Below are positions 44,294 to 53,125 of a stretch of 64,000 nucleotides of DNA, one piece after another. The DNA comes from Dryocola sp051297175 (GTDB lineage Bacteria; Pseudomonadota; Gammaproteobacteria; Enterobacterales; Enterobacteriaceae), in the NCBI RefSeq assembly GCF_051297175.1, contig NZ_JBINNY010000001.1:3782001-3846000 (forward strand), read 5' to 3'. The translations under genes were made by a program, and so were the position numbers. Under the pieces are notes generated by a model. That model saw nothing but the letters and a program-made list of their open reading frames with translations. It was not told where the DNA came from and ran no database searches. How positions within the stretch are numbered: the stretch's first letter is position 1; every line of letters starts with the position of its first letter.

Positions 44294-45081
44294 TTACCCT
44301 TGAGCGGCTGAGCAAAGTGTATGCCGGAGAAGGCCAACCGGCGCTGGACAACATCTCCCTGAGCGTGCCCGACGGCGCAATCTACGGCATTCTCGGGCGC
44401 AGCGGCGCCGGGAAAAGCACCTTGATTCGCTGTCTCAACCTGCTGGAGCGGCCCACCTCGGGCCGCATCATCATGAACGGCAAAGATATCACCACGCTCA
44501 GCCAACGCGAGCTGCGCCAGCACCGCCAGCGCACCGGCATGGTGTTTCAGCATTTCAACCTGATTCACGCCCGAAACGTGGCGGACAACATCGCCGTACC
44601 GCTGGAAATAGCCGGTCAGCCACGGCCCGAGCGTGAAAAACGCGTCGCGGAACTGCTCGAACTCGTTGGCCTGTCCGACAAAGCCCGGGCGTTTCCGTCG
44701 CAGCTTTCGGGCGGGCAAAAACAGCGCGTCGGCATCGCCCGTGCGCTGGCCGCGCATCCCGATATTCTGCTGTGCGATGAGGCCACCAGCGCGCTGGACC
44801 CGGAAACCACCGCCTCGGTGCTGGCGCTACTGGCGGACATCAACCGCAAGCTCGGCCTGACCATCGTGCTCATCACCCACCAGCTGGAGGTCGTGAAAGC
44901 CATTTGCGATCACGCCGCGCTGCTGGAAAAAGGCAGGCTGATAGAGGGCGGGCCGCTGTCCGAGCTGCTGGTTAATCCCGCTTCCAGGCTGCGCGGCGCG
45001 CTGCTGCCCGACCGGGAAGCGGAACGGGCATTTTTACGCCGACACGGGGTCGAAGGAGTACAGTTATGCGAAGTCGCCTAG
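44290..45081 (+). CDS. MetN-like ABC transporter ATPase
   Basis: A 263-residue ATPase of a MetNIQ-type importer. Walker A GRSGAGKSTLIR, Q-loop VFQHFNLIHARNV, signature LSGGQKQRVGIARAL, Walker B ILLCDEATSALDP and switch His ITHQLEV. It lacks most of the ~100-residue C-terminal ACT-like C2 domain that in E. coli MetN (343 residues) gives methionine transinhibition, so this importer is probably not feedback-controlled that way. Start overlaps the binding-protein stop; the 3' end overlaps the permease start by 16 bp. Confidence 0.9.
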   Translation: MITLERLSKVYAGEGQPALDNISLSVPDGAIYGILGRSGAGKSTLIRCLNLLERPTSGRIIMNGKDITTLSQRELRQHRQRTGMVFQHFNLIHARNVADNIAVPLEIAGQPRPEREKRVAELLELVGLSDKARAFPSQLSGGQKQRVGIARALAAHPDILLCDEATSALDPETTASVLALLADINRKLGLTIVLITHQLEVVKAICDHAALLEKGRLIEGGPLSELLVNPASRLRGALLPDREAERAFLRRHGVEGVQLCEVA

Positions 45082-45737
45082 CCTGGGAAGACCTTTGGCC
45101 GCTGCTGCTGGACGGCACCCTCGACACGCTTTACATGGTTGGCCTGGCGGCGCTGTTCACGGTGATTATCGGCCTGCCGCTTGGCGTGCTGTTGTTTATC
45201 ACCCGCCAGGGCGGCGTCCTGCCCGCACCGCGCACCAGCCAAATTCTTGGCAGCATCGTTAACGTTGGCCGTTCGCTGCCGTTTATCGTGCTGCTGATCG
45301 CGCTGATTCCCCTGACCCGCATCATCGTCGGCACCACGCTTGGCAGCACCGCGGCCGTGGTTCCTATTACCATCGGCGCGTTTCCGTTCTTTGCCCGCGT
45401 GGTGGAAAGCGCGCTCGACGAGGTGGACAAAGGCCGCATTGAGGCGATTCTGTCGATGGGCGGCAACGCCTGGCATGTGATAAGCAAAGTGCTGCTGCCC
45501 GAAGCGCTGCCCGCCTTGCTGGCAGGTATCACGCTCACGGTGGTGATGCTGATTGGCTTTTCTTCGATGGCGGGCGTTATCGGCGGCGGCGGGCTGGGTG
45601 ACCTGGCGATTCGCTACGGCTACCAGCGGTTCAATAACCAGGTGATGGTCGGCACCGTCGTGATTTTGGTCGTGATGGTGCAGCTGGTACAAAGCGTCGG
45701 CGACCGGCTGGTTAGACGGCTTGCACACCGCAGATAA
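45066..45737 (+). CDS. MetI-like ABC transporter permease
   Basis: A 223-residue inner-membrane permease with five predicted helices and the BPD_transp_1 EAA loop (EVDKGRIEAILSMGGNAWHV, KVLLPEALPALLAGI). The C-terminal block MAGVIGGGGLGDLAIRYGYQ is characteristic of MetI. Last gene of the oxygenase/transporter operon; a BIME array follows. Confidence 0.92.
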   Translation: MRSRLAWEDLWPLLLDGTLDTLYMVGLAALFTVIIGLPLGVLLFITRQGGVLPAPRTSQILGSIVNVGRSLPFIVLLIALIPLTRIIVGTTLGSTAAVVPITIGAFPFFARVVESALDEVDKGRIEAILSMGGNAWHVISKVLLPEALPALLAGITLTVVMLIGFSSMAGVIGGGGLGDLAIRYGYQRFNNQVMVGTVVILVVMVQLVQSVGDRLVRRLAHRR

Positions 45738-45754
45738 GCGGTTAGACAGAAAAT

Positions 45755-46036
45755 GCCGGGTGGCGGCTAACGCCTTACCCGGCCTACAAAACCGAAGCCG
45801 CAGGGCGGATAAGCGAAAGTGCCATCCGCCATTTATCACCCCTTACCCGGCCTACAAAACCAAAGCCGCAGGGCGGATAAGCGAAAGCGTCATCCGCCAT
45901 TTATCACCCCTTACCCACCTACAAAACCGAAGCCGTAGGGCGGATAAGCGAAAGCGTCATCCGCCATTTATCACGCCTTACCCGGCCTACAAAACCGAAG
46001 CCGTAGGGCGGATAAGCGCAGCGCCATCCGCCATTT
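45755..46036. repeat. 68-bp tandem BIME array
   Basis: Four head-to-tail units begin CTTACCC at 45774, 45842, 45910 and 45977 (spacing 68, 68, 67). Each unit holds two opposed REP arms: CTTACCCGGCCTACAAAACC and AGGGCGGATAAGCG then GCCATCCGCC. The third unit has lost one base (CCCACC for CCCGGCC). It fills the convergent gap between the permease and EIIBC genes. Confidence 0.93.
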
Positions 46037-47407
46037 TCACACCTTCTCCCGCACCAGCAGCGTCGTCAGCGTAAACGACAGAACCAACGCCAGCGCCACG
46101 CCCATCAGCGCAAACACGAAGTACGGCCCGATATACGCCGGCAGGCTAAAGATGCTCGACAGAATGTAGCCGTACAGGCGCACGCCGAAGAACGCGATAA
46201 ACGCCGATGCCAGAGAGCTTGCGACGGTCGCGGCGATAAAGGCCTTTTTATAGCGCGTCAGTACGCCAAACAGCGCCGGTTCGGTAATGCCCAGCAGCGC
46301 GGAAATCCCCGCCGACAGCACAACCGAGCGGTCCTCGCGCGACCGGCTCTGCCGCCAAATTGCAAACGTCGCCCCGGCAATCGCCATGTTCGCCATAAAC
46401 ATCATCGGCATCAGCATGTCGTAGCCACGGTCGGTGAAGTTTTGCAGCGCGATGGGCGTCATGGCGTGGTGCATACCGGTCAAAATCGCCACCGGGCGAA
46501 TCGCCCCGACCACCAGCCCGGCAAAGCTTGCCGATACGCCAAACAGCCCTTCGATAAACCACGCCAGGCCTTTGCCGAGATAAATCCCCAGCGGGCCGAT
46601 GACCACCAGCGCCACCAGCGCTGCCAGGAACAGGGTTAACGTCGGCGTAAAGACCGTTTTCAGCACGTCCGGCATGATGCTGTCCACCCAGCGATGGATG
46701 TAGCTCAGCGCCAGCACCGAGAAGATCACCGGGATCACGCTTGAGGCGTAGTTGAACACGGAAACCGGAATCACGTTCAGGAAGTAGAACGCGTCAACCG
46801 CATCCGGCGCGTGCCCGGCCAGCGCTTTTGCCGCCTCGATAAGCGAGGGATACATAAAACAGGCGGCAACCGCTGCGGCCAGATATTCGTTAGTTTTGAA
46901 GATCCGCGCGGCGGAGATCGCAAGGAAGAACGGCAGGAAATAAAACACGCCGCTGGCGATAAGGTCGATGACGATCACCGTGTCGCTTTTGGCGGAGATA
47001 ACCTTAAGCGCGATAAGCCCGGCCAGCAGGCCTTTGATCATCCCCGCGCCGGCAATCGCGGGCACAATCGGCCCGAACACGCCGGACACCGTGTCCATAA
47101 ATAGGGAAATCAGGCTCTTACGCTCTTTTTTCTTCTCGGACGCGGCTTCGGAATGCAAAGGAGAACCCAGCGCGGCGGAAAGCTGTTCATACCAGCTATT
47201 TACCTGCGGGCCGATAATAATCTGAAACTGATCGCTTTGAATCTGCGCCCCTAAAATACCCGGCAGCTTTTTAATTTCTGGCTGATCGATTTTGCTTTCA
47301 TCAATAACGTCAAAGCGCAGGCGCGTCATACAGTGCCAGACTTTATTAATATTATCGGCCCCGCCGACCAGGCGGATAATATTAGTGATGGCTTCACGAG
47401 TCCCCAT
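46037..47407 (-). CDS. PTS glucose-family EIIBC component
   Basis: A 456-residue sugar permease. The N-terminal EIIB domain (~1-85) has the phosphorylated Cys in KVWHCMTRLRFDV; the EIIC domain (~105-450) shows FGPIVPAIAGAGMIKGL, TGMHHAMTPIALQNF and GITEPALFGVLTRYKKAF, typical of the beta-glucoside/sucrose/trehalose branch. It has no EIIA domain and must borrow one, most likely EIIA-Glc. It is divergent from an enolase-superfamily dehydratase and near a GntR regulator; the sugar is not identifiable. Confidence 0.9.
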   Translation of the reverse strand: MGTREAITNIIRLVGGADNINKVWHCMTRLRFDVIDESKIDQPEIKKLPGILGAQIQSDQFQIIIGPQVNSWYEQLSAALGSPLHSEAASEKKKERKSLISLFMDTVSGVFGPIVPAIAGAGMIKGLLAGLIALKVISAKSDTVIVIDLIASGVFYFLPFFLAISAARIFKTNEYLAAAVAACFMYPSLIEAAKALAGHAPDAVDAFYFLNVIPVSVFNYASSVIPVIFSVLALSYIHRWVDSIMPDVLKTVFTPTLTLFLAALVALVVIGPLGIYLGKGLAWFIEGLFGVSASFAGLVVGAIRPVAILTGMHHAMTPIALQNFTDRGYDMLMPMMFMANMAIAGATFAIWRQSRSREDRSVVLSAGISALLGITEPALFGVLTRYKKAFIAATVASSLASAFIAFFGVRLYGYILSSIFSLPAYIGPYFVFALMGVALALVLSFTLTTLLVREKV

Positions 47408-47493
47408 TAAATACTCCGGATTGTGTGTTTATTGTTATGTGCTGCATAGCTGAGATGGTAGAGAAACGCCGCATACAAAACAAACCAATAAAA

Positions 47494-47594
47494 TTTGAAG
47501 CGCATCACAATTAAGCCCTGCAAAGCCCATTAAACGCAGCAATAACCTAAATTGGTCTGGTTTTTAACGCATAACGCCGCTATTTCCTGACCAA
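47494..47594. promoter_or_regulatory. Candidate CRP and GntR sites between EIIBC and dehydratase genes
   Basis: The divergent gap holds a CRP-like site TTTGA-N6-TCACA (47494-47509) and an inverted pair TTGGTC (47552-47557) / GACCAA (47589-47594), with the related CCAATAAAATT repeated at 47485 and 47591. GntR-family regulators often bind TGGT/ACCA half-sites. Assignment is inferred. Confidence 0.4.
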
Positions 47595-47710
47595 TAAAAA
47601 TTATTAAAAAAAGCGTTTACCCGCACCTAAAAATAAGGTGATAGTAAATAAAGAAAACCCGTTGAATGATGAACAACCGGCCTGATTTTTACGGCTTGTG
47701 GAGTTATCTC

Positions 47711-48910
47711 GTGCTACCGACGCTAATTGAAAATATCGAATGCTTTATTACTAAACCCGACCGCCACAACCTGGTGACGGTGCGCGTCACCACCAACAAA
47801 GGCGTAACCGGCCTCGGCTGTGCCACCTTCCAGCAGCGCCCGCTGGCGGTCAAAACCATGGTCGATGAATACCTCAGTCCGCTGCTGCTTGGCCGGGATG
47901 CGAACAACATCGAAGACCTGTGGCAGATGATGACCGTCAACGCCTACTGGCGCAACGGCCCGGTGATGAACAACGCCATCGCGGGCGTGGACATGGCGCT
48001 GTGGGATATCAAAGGCCAGCTGGCGAATATGCCGCTCTACCAGCTGTTCGGCGGCAAATCGAAAGACGCGATTGCGGTCTACAGCCACGCGGCGAGCGAA
48101 ACGCTCGACGGGCTGTATGTGGAAGTGGATAAGCTGCTAGAGCAGGGCTATCGCTATATCCGCTGCCAGCTCGGCTTTTACGGCGGCACGCCGCAGGGGC
48201 TACACGCCACCAAAAACCCGACGCCGGGCGCCTACTACGATCAGGATGAATACATGGCGAATACCGTCGCCATGTTCAAAGCCCTGCGCGAAAAGTACGG
48301 CAATCGCTTCCACATCCTGCACGACGTCCACGAACGCCTGTTCCCGCAGCAGGCCATTCAGCTGGCGAAGGCGCTTGAACCTTACCAGCCGTGGTTCCTT
48401 GAGGATATTCTGCCGCCGCAGCACGGCGCCTGGCTTGAGCAGGTGCGCGCCCACTCGTCGGTGCCGCTGGCGATGGGCGAGCTGTTTAACAACCCGGCGG
48501 AATGGCACGATCTTATCGTCAACCGCCGCATTGATTTCATCCGCTGCCACGTCTCGCAGATTGGCGGCATTACCCCGGCGCTGAAGCTGGCGGTTCTATG
48601 CCAGGCCTTTGGCGTGCGGCTGGCGTGGCACGGCCCGCCGGACATGACGCCTGTCGCCGTAGCGGTGAATACCCATCTGAACATTCACCTGCACAACGCG
48701 GCGATTCAGGAATTCATCCCCAATAAGCCGAACACCGAGGCGGTGTTTCCCGGCGCGCCCGCCGCCGAGCAGGGCTACATGTATCCGCTTGAAAAAGCGG
48801 GCATCGGCGTCGGCTTCGACCAGCAGAAAGCCGAGAGCTTCCCGGTGGAATATCGCCCGCACGAGTGGACGCAAAGCCGCCTGCCCAACGGCGCGATTCA
48901 CACGCCCTGA
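47711..48910 (+). CDS. Enolase-superfamily sugar-acid dehydratase (ManD/RspA-like)
   Basis: A 399-residue mandelate racemase/muconate lactonising-type enzyme. The ManD-group residues are visible: ILHDVHERL (metal Asp and the catalytic His), FLEDILPPQ and AMGELFNN (metal Glu residues), CHVSQIGGIT, and WHGPPDMTPV with the second His. Such enzymes dehydrate mannonate or gluconate, or have lost activity. I chose the GTG at LPTLIENIECF, seven bases after TGGAG and matching the family start; an in-frame ATG 15 codons earlier (47666) is the alternative. Its 3' end overlaps the convergent GntR gene by 13 bp. Confidence 0.85.
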   Translation: MLPTLIENIECFITKPDRHNLVTVRVTTNKGVTGLGCATFQQRPLAVKTMVDEYLSPLLLGRDANNIEDLWQMMTVNAYWRNGPVMNNAIAGVDMALWDIKGQLANMPLYQLFGGKSKDAIAVYSHAASETLDGLYVEVDKLLEQGYRYIRCQLGFYGGTPQGLHATKNPTPGAYYDQDEYMANTVAMFKALREKYGNRFHILHDVHERLFPQQAIQLAKALEPYQPWFLEDILPPQHGAWLEQVRAHSSVPLAMGELFNNPAEWHDLIVNRRIDFIRCHVSQIGGITPALKLAVLCQAFGVRLAWHGPPDMTPVAVAVNTHLNIHLHNAAIQEFIPNKPNTEAVFPGAPAAEQGYMYPLEKAGIGVGFDQQKAESFPVEYRPHEWTQSRLPNGAIHTP

Positions 48911-49620
48911 TTGCCTTTGCGAAACGCCAGGCTGTCATGGTTGAAGGGAATCACGTAGGTGCAGGAGTAGTTGATATCGACGATCTCGCTGATTTCAAAC
49001 ACCCGGCCGCCTTCCAGAATGCCCCGGTTGATGATGCGCATCGCCGGGCTGCCCTTTTTACACTCCAGCAGTGCGGCCTGCTCTTTGCTGACGCTGACCG
49101 CCTGATAGCTGGTCAGCAGGTGCGAAATACGATAGCCCTTGCCGAGCACGTACTGCTGAATAGACTGCTCGATAACCTGCTGGTTAAGATCGGGAAAATC
49201 CTTCACCGGCATCCTTGAAATCTCAATCTGCACCTTCTGGCTATCCACGTAGCGCAGGCGGCAAAACTGCCAGATAAAATCATCTTTTCCCAGGCCGAAC
49301 ACCTGCTGTTCTTCCCGGTCGGGCAGTTTCTTGTGCAGGCTGACCATGCGAAACGCTATCTGATCGAAGCGCTTTTCGGTGATCGAGTTGTACACCAGCG
49401 GGTTATTCCGCGCCCGCTGGTTAATCCAGATCCCCGATCCCTGCACGATATCGACCACGCCGATGCTCACCAGCTTTTCCAGCGCCTGGCGAATGGTAAA
49501 ACGAGAAACGCCGTACTCTTCAGCCAGCTGTCGCTCGGGCGGCAACTTGCGCAGCTCCGCCCCGCTTTGCTGATAGATTTTGCTGAGCAAATCCTGGGTC
49601 ACAAACTCTTTTTTCTTCAT
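48898..49620 (-). CDS. GntR/HutC-family regulator with UTRA domain
   Basis: A 240-residue repressor-type protein. The winged helix reads LPPERQLAEEYGVSRFTIRQ then ALEKLVSIGVV and IVQGSGIWIN; the UTRA effector domain spans ~85-235. Sugar-phosphate or sugar-acid effectors are usual. It is convergent with the dehydratase gene and probably controls it and the EIIBC gene. Confidence 0.9.
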   Translation of the reverse strand: MKKKEFVTQDLLSKIYQQSGAELRKLPPERQLAEEYGVSRFTIRQALEKLVSIGVVDIVQGSGIWINQRARNNPLVYNSITEKRFDQIAFRMVSLHKKLPDREEQQVFGLGKDDFIWQFCRLRYVDSQKVQIEISRMPVKDFPDLNQQVIEQSIQQYVLGKGYRISHLLTSYQAVSVSKEQAALLECKKGSPAMRIINRGILEGGRVFEISEIVDINYSCTYVIPFNHDSLAFRKGNQGV

Positions 49621-49746
49621 GCCGTATAAAACTCACTCACCGGGTTTCATGCGTTGAAACATATCATCCGCCGTGGGGCTGAGCTAGACTTGGCTTAAGT
49701 GCTGAAAATAATAAAAAAACCACTCTTTCTTTTTAGGCGACTCAAG

Positions 49747-51308
49747 ATGGCAAACAGAAAAATTGTCGGCCTGGTTAACGGCGTGCTGATCCTGGCGGTG
49801 TTGGTCCCTATTCTGCTGAGCGTTTACCTTGCGCACCGCAATGCCACGCAGGTATTTCATGACGAACTTGGCCACTACGCCGACCGGGCGCTGATCCGCA
49901 CCGGCCGGGTTATCGATCAGGCCACCAGCGCAATTACCGATATCAATCAGTTCACGTTCGATACCTGTACGCTTGCACATCTACACGCCATGCGCGGCAC
50001 CGCGCTGAGGTATCGCTACGTTAAAGAGGTGCTGTTTCAGAAAAACGATACGATTCTCTGCTCCTCCCTCGAGGAGTTCGGCGGGGGCGAAGCCATCGGC
50101 AAGCCCGACAGCGTCGGCAAAGAAGGCTACAGCGCCTGGTACGTCAACACCACCGACCTGGGCTTTAAAAGGCCGATGATCTATATCGGCAAAGGTTCGC
50201 ACATCACCGCCATCGATCCGCTGTCGTTCATCGACGTGATCCCGTATAGCGGCCGCTCGATCAATATCGCGATGATCGGCCTGAACAGCGGGCTGGTTAT
50301 CGCCACCAACAGCCCTCTTCCGCAGCAAATCTGGAAAGGCCCGCTGGCAAGGGGGCTGACTGAATTTCAGTATCAGGGTTCTGCCTACGTTATCCGCCGT
50401 GAAAAAAACCTTGGCCTCGCGATGATCGCCTGGGCGTCGCTTGCGCCGCTCAGCCAGGCCTGGTATCAGCAGCTGCTTATCTGGCTGCCGATTGGCATGG
50501 CCGCGAGCCTTGCCGCAGGATGGTACATCACGCGCGTGCTGCGCAGGCTCCAGTCCCCGCGCGCCCGCATCGCCGACGCCATTAAAAATGATGAATTCAC
50601 CGTGGTGTACCAGCCGATTGTCAATTTGCAAAACGGCGAAAGCGTCGGCGCGGAGGTGCTGCTGCGCTGGATGCAGCCGGACGGCACCTGGCTCAGCCCG
50701 GATATTTTCATTCCGCTGGCCGAAGAAAATGGCCTGATTACGCCTATCACCGAGCAGGTCATCGGTAAACTCTTTAGCGAGCTGGGCGACTGGCTGCATA
50801 GCCACCCGAATCACCATATTTCGGTTAATCTCGCCCCCTGCGACCTACGCGACAGCCACGTCCTGGAGGTGATTCGCCCGTATCTGGCGCGCTATTTTGT
50901 GAAGCCCGAGCAGATTGCCTTTGAAATTACCGAGCGGGGATTCTCCGACCCGAAAGTTACCGGGCCTGTGATCGCGCAGTTCCGCGAGGCGGGCCATCCG
51001 CTGTACATCGACGATTTCGGCACCGGCTATTCCAGCCTCAGCTATCTGGAAAAACTGGACGTGGACGTGCTGAAAATCGACAAATCCTTCGTTGACGCGC
51101 TGGAGTACATGAAGGTGACGCCGCACATCATCGAAATGGCAAAAACGCTCAATATCGCGATGGTGGCGGAAGGCATCGAAACGGCGGCCAGGCCGCGTGG
51201 CTACGCAGCCAAGGCGTGCAGTACGGGCAAGGCTGGCTCTACAGCAAGGCGCTGCCTAAGAAGGAATTTATCGAGTGGATTGCCCGTAACCGCGCCATCG
51301 CTAGCTAA
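49747..51308 (+). pseudogene. CSS-motif EAL-domain c-di-GMP phosphodiesterase, frameshifted near the 3' end
   Basis: A membrane phosphodiesterase: TM1 (GLVNGVLILAVLVPILLSVY), a periplasmic CSS-motif domain (TILCSSLEEFGGG), TM2 (LLIWLPIGMAASLAAGWYI) and an EAL domain with GAEVLLRW, NLAPCDLR, FEITERGF, YIDDFGTGYSSLSYL, LKIDKSFV and VAEGIET. After GIET the frame breaks: the expected QAAWLRSQGVQYGQGWLYSK continues in the +2 frame from about 51189 and ends in its own stop at 51306-51308. A single missing base at ~51187-51189 explains it. The frame as read instead ends at 51327 with an unrelated tail and loses the conserved Gln of GxQ. Either a real mutation or a sequence error. Confidence 0.75.
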
Positions 51309-52827
51309 CGTCTTTCTTCACCCCTAAACGTTTCGCCAGGCGGTGCAAATTCGCCACGTCGAGCTGCAACTGCCGGGCGGTGGACGCCCACTTCCCGCCG
51401 TTGGCGTTCAGCGTTTGCAGGATAATTTGCCGCTGGAAGTCGTCGGTTGCGGCGCGCAGGTTTTCCACCTCCGGCACCGCCTTCGTCCCAACGGGAGCTG
51501 TTTTTGGCAGCGCGTCGGCCAGTTGGAAATGGTTGGGTTGCAGCAGCAGTTCGCCTTCCGGGTGCCCGGCTCGCGCCAGTACGATAGCGCGATAAATCGC
51601 GTGTTCCAGCTCGCGGATGTTCCCCGGCCAGTCGTAGCGGCGCAGTAAATCCCGCGCGCCGTCGCTTAATACGACCTGCCTGAGGTCCATTTTTACCCGG
51701 CTTTGCTCGCAGAAAAAACCGGCCAGTAGCGTGATGTCGTCGCCACGCTCGCGCAGAGGCGGGACGTGCAGCGGGAAAACGCTCAGGCGGTGGAACAGGT
51801 CGGCGCGAAACTGCCCTTCCAGCACCTGCTGCTTCAGGTCACGATTGGTTGCCGCCAGCACGCGCACGTTGACCCGCTGGCTGCTGTCGTCCCCTACCCG
51901 CTGGATATCGCCGTACTGCAACACGCGCAGCAGCTTGGCCTGTAGCGTCAGCGGCAGCTCGCCGATTTCATCGAGAAACAGCGTGCCGTTATCGGCCATT
52001 TCAAACTTCCCGGTGCGGTGGTGGATAGCGCCGGTAAATGCCCCTTTGACGTGACCAAACAGCTCGCTTTCCGCCACGCTTTCCGGCAGGGCCGCGCAGT
52101 TGAGATACACCAGCGGGTTGGCCGCCCGCGCCGATCCGCCGTGAATCGCCCGCGCCACCAGCTCTTTGCCGACGCCGGTTTCGCCGGTGATAAGCACATT
52201 CAGATCCGATCCCGCGACAATGTCGATCTCCTTTTTGAGCTGTTCGATCCCCGTTGAAAGCCCAACCATTTCCGACCCGCTGGCCATCGCGGTAACGGGC
52301 ACGGCCGCCGCCGCTGGCGTCTGGTTTTCAAGCTGCTCCATCAGCAGGGCGTTATTGAGCGCCCCCGCCGCCAACACGCTGATTAAGCGCAGCTCTTCGT
52401 CGCTGAAGTGGTCGAACTGCGCCGGGTCCATGCCGTCGACGGTCAGGGCGCCGATCAGGTTCTGGTCGGCAAACAGCGGCAGGCCGAGGCAGGCGTGCAC
52501 CTTCAAATCGCCGTGCTGCGGGATCAGGCCGTCGTAGGGGTCGGGCAGCTCGCTGTCCGCCGGGAAGCGCACCACGTCACCGGCGCGGGCTATCGCCTCA
52601 AGGCGGGGATGCGCGTCCAGCGCAAAACGCCGCCCGAGCACGTCCTCTGCCAGGCCGTCGATGGCTAACGGGCGGAACTGACGCGCCTCGTAGCGCAGCA
52701 GCGCCGTGGCATCACCGCCCAAAAGCTGGCGCAGGGTGCGAATAAGACGGGCAAAACGATCCTGATGGCTGATGCCGCTTTGCAGGTCGATGGCGATATT
52801 GGCGAGAGAGGTGATGGACAGGCTCAT
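51301..52827 (-). CDS. norR: NorR, nitric oxide-responsive sigma54 activator
   Basis: A 508-residue bacterial enhancer-binding protein. The N-terminal GAF domain (~1-170) senses NO through a non-haem iron; the AAA+ domain has Walker A GETGVGKE, the sigma54-contacting GAFTGA loop and Walker B LFLDEIGELP; the C-terminal HTH reads STARQLQLDVANLHRLAKRL. It activates the divergent norVW. Start MSLSITSLANIAIDL aligns with E. coli NorR (504). The stop overlaps the end of the convergent EAL gene. Confidence 0.96.
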   Translation of the reverse strand: MSLSITSLANIAIDLQSGISHQDRFARLIRTLRQLLGGDATALLRYEARQFRPLAIDGLAEDVLGRRFALDAHPRLEAIARAGDVVRFPADSELPDPYDGLIPQHGDLKVHACLGLPLFADQNLIGALTVDGMDPAQFDHFSDEELRLISVLAAGALNNALLMEQLENQTPAAAAVPVTAMASGSEMVGLSTGIEQLKKEIDIVAGSDLNVLITGETGVGKELVARAIHGGSARAANPLVYLNCAALPESVAESELFGHVKGAFTGAIHHRTGKFEMADNGTLFLDEIGELPLTLQAKLLRVLQYGDIQRVGDDSSQRVNVRVLAATNRDLKQQVLEGQFRADLFHRLSVFPLHVPPLRERGDDITLLAGFFCEQSRVKMDLRQVVLSDGARDLLRRYDWPGNIRELEHAIYRAIVLARAGHPEGELLLQPNHFQLADALPKTAPVGTKAVPEVENLRAATDDFQRQIILQTLNANGGKWASTARQLQLDVANLHRLAKRLGVKKDVS

Positions 52828-52869
52828 GGTCAGGCTCCTAAAAGGAATAAACAAGCCTACTCGCGGATA

Positions 52870-52924
52870 GTCAAAATGACAAACACAAAGTCATTAAGAC
52901 TATTTTTAGGGTTGTCATTTTGAC
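52870..52924. promoter_or_regulatory. Three NorR binding sites
   Basis: Three 11-bp GT-N7-AC sites lie in the norR-norV gap: GTCAAAATGAC (52870-52880), GTCATTAAGAC (52890-52900) and GTCATTTTGAC (52914-52924). E. coli norVW also has three such enhancer sites, all needed for activation. Confidence 0.88.
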
Positions 52925-52978
52925 AGTAAAAATAACGAGATAAATACATAAAGTCATTTAAAACATATAGATAAAAAG

Positions 52979-52995
52979 TTGGCACGCGAATTGTA
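52979..52995 (+). promoter_or_regulatory. Sigma54 (-24/-12) promoter of norVW
   Basis: TTGGCACGCGAATTGTA has GG (-24) and GT (-12) 10 bases apart. It fits TGGCAC-N5-TTGCA except for T in place of C in the -12 element. It lies ~55 bp downstream of the last NorR site and ~130 bp before norV. Confidence 0.8.
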
Positions 52996-53017
52996 ATAGG
53001 AATAGCACAAAGTCCTT

Positions 53018-53092
53018 CGTAGGGCGGGTAAGCAAAGCGCCACCCGCCAACCATCAAGGTGGATGGCGCTGCGCTTATCCACCCTACGCGGG
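53018..53092. repeat. REP pair (BIME) in the norV leader
   Basis: Units GTAGGGCGGGTAAGC then GCGCCACCCGCC, and GTGGATGGCGCTGCGC then TTATCCACCC, lie between the sigma54 promoter and norV, so they should be in the 5' untranslated region of the norVW mRNA. Confidence 0.8.
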
Positions 53093-53125
53093 GCACACGA
53101 CTTGTCACATTTATCGAGGTTCAAA

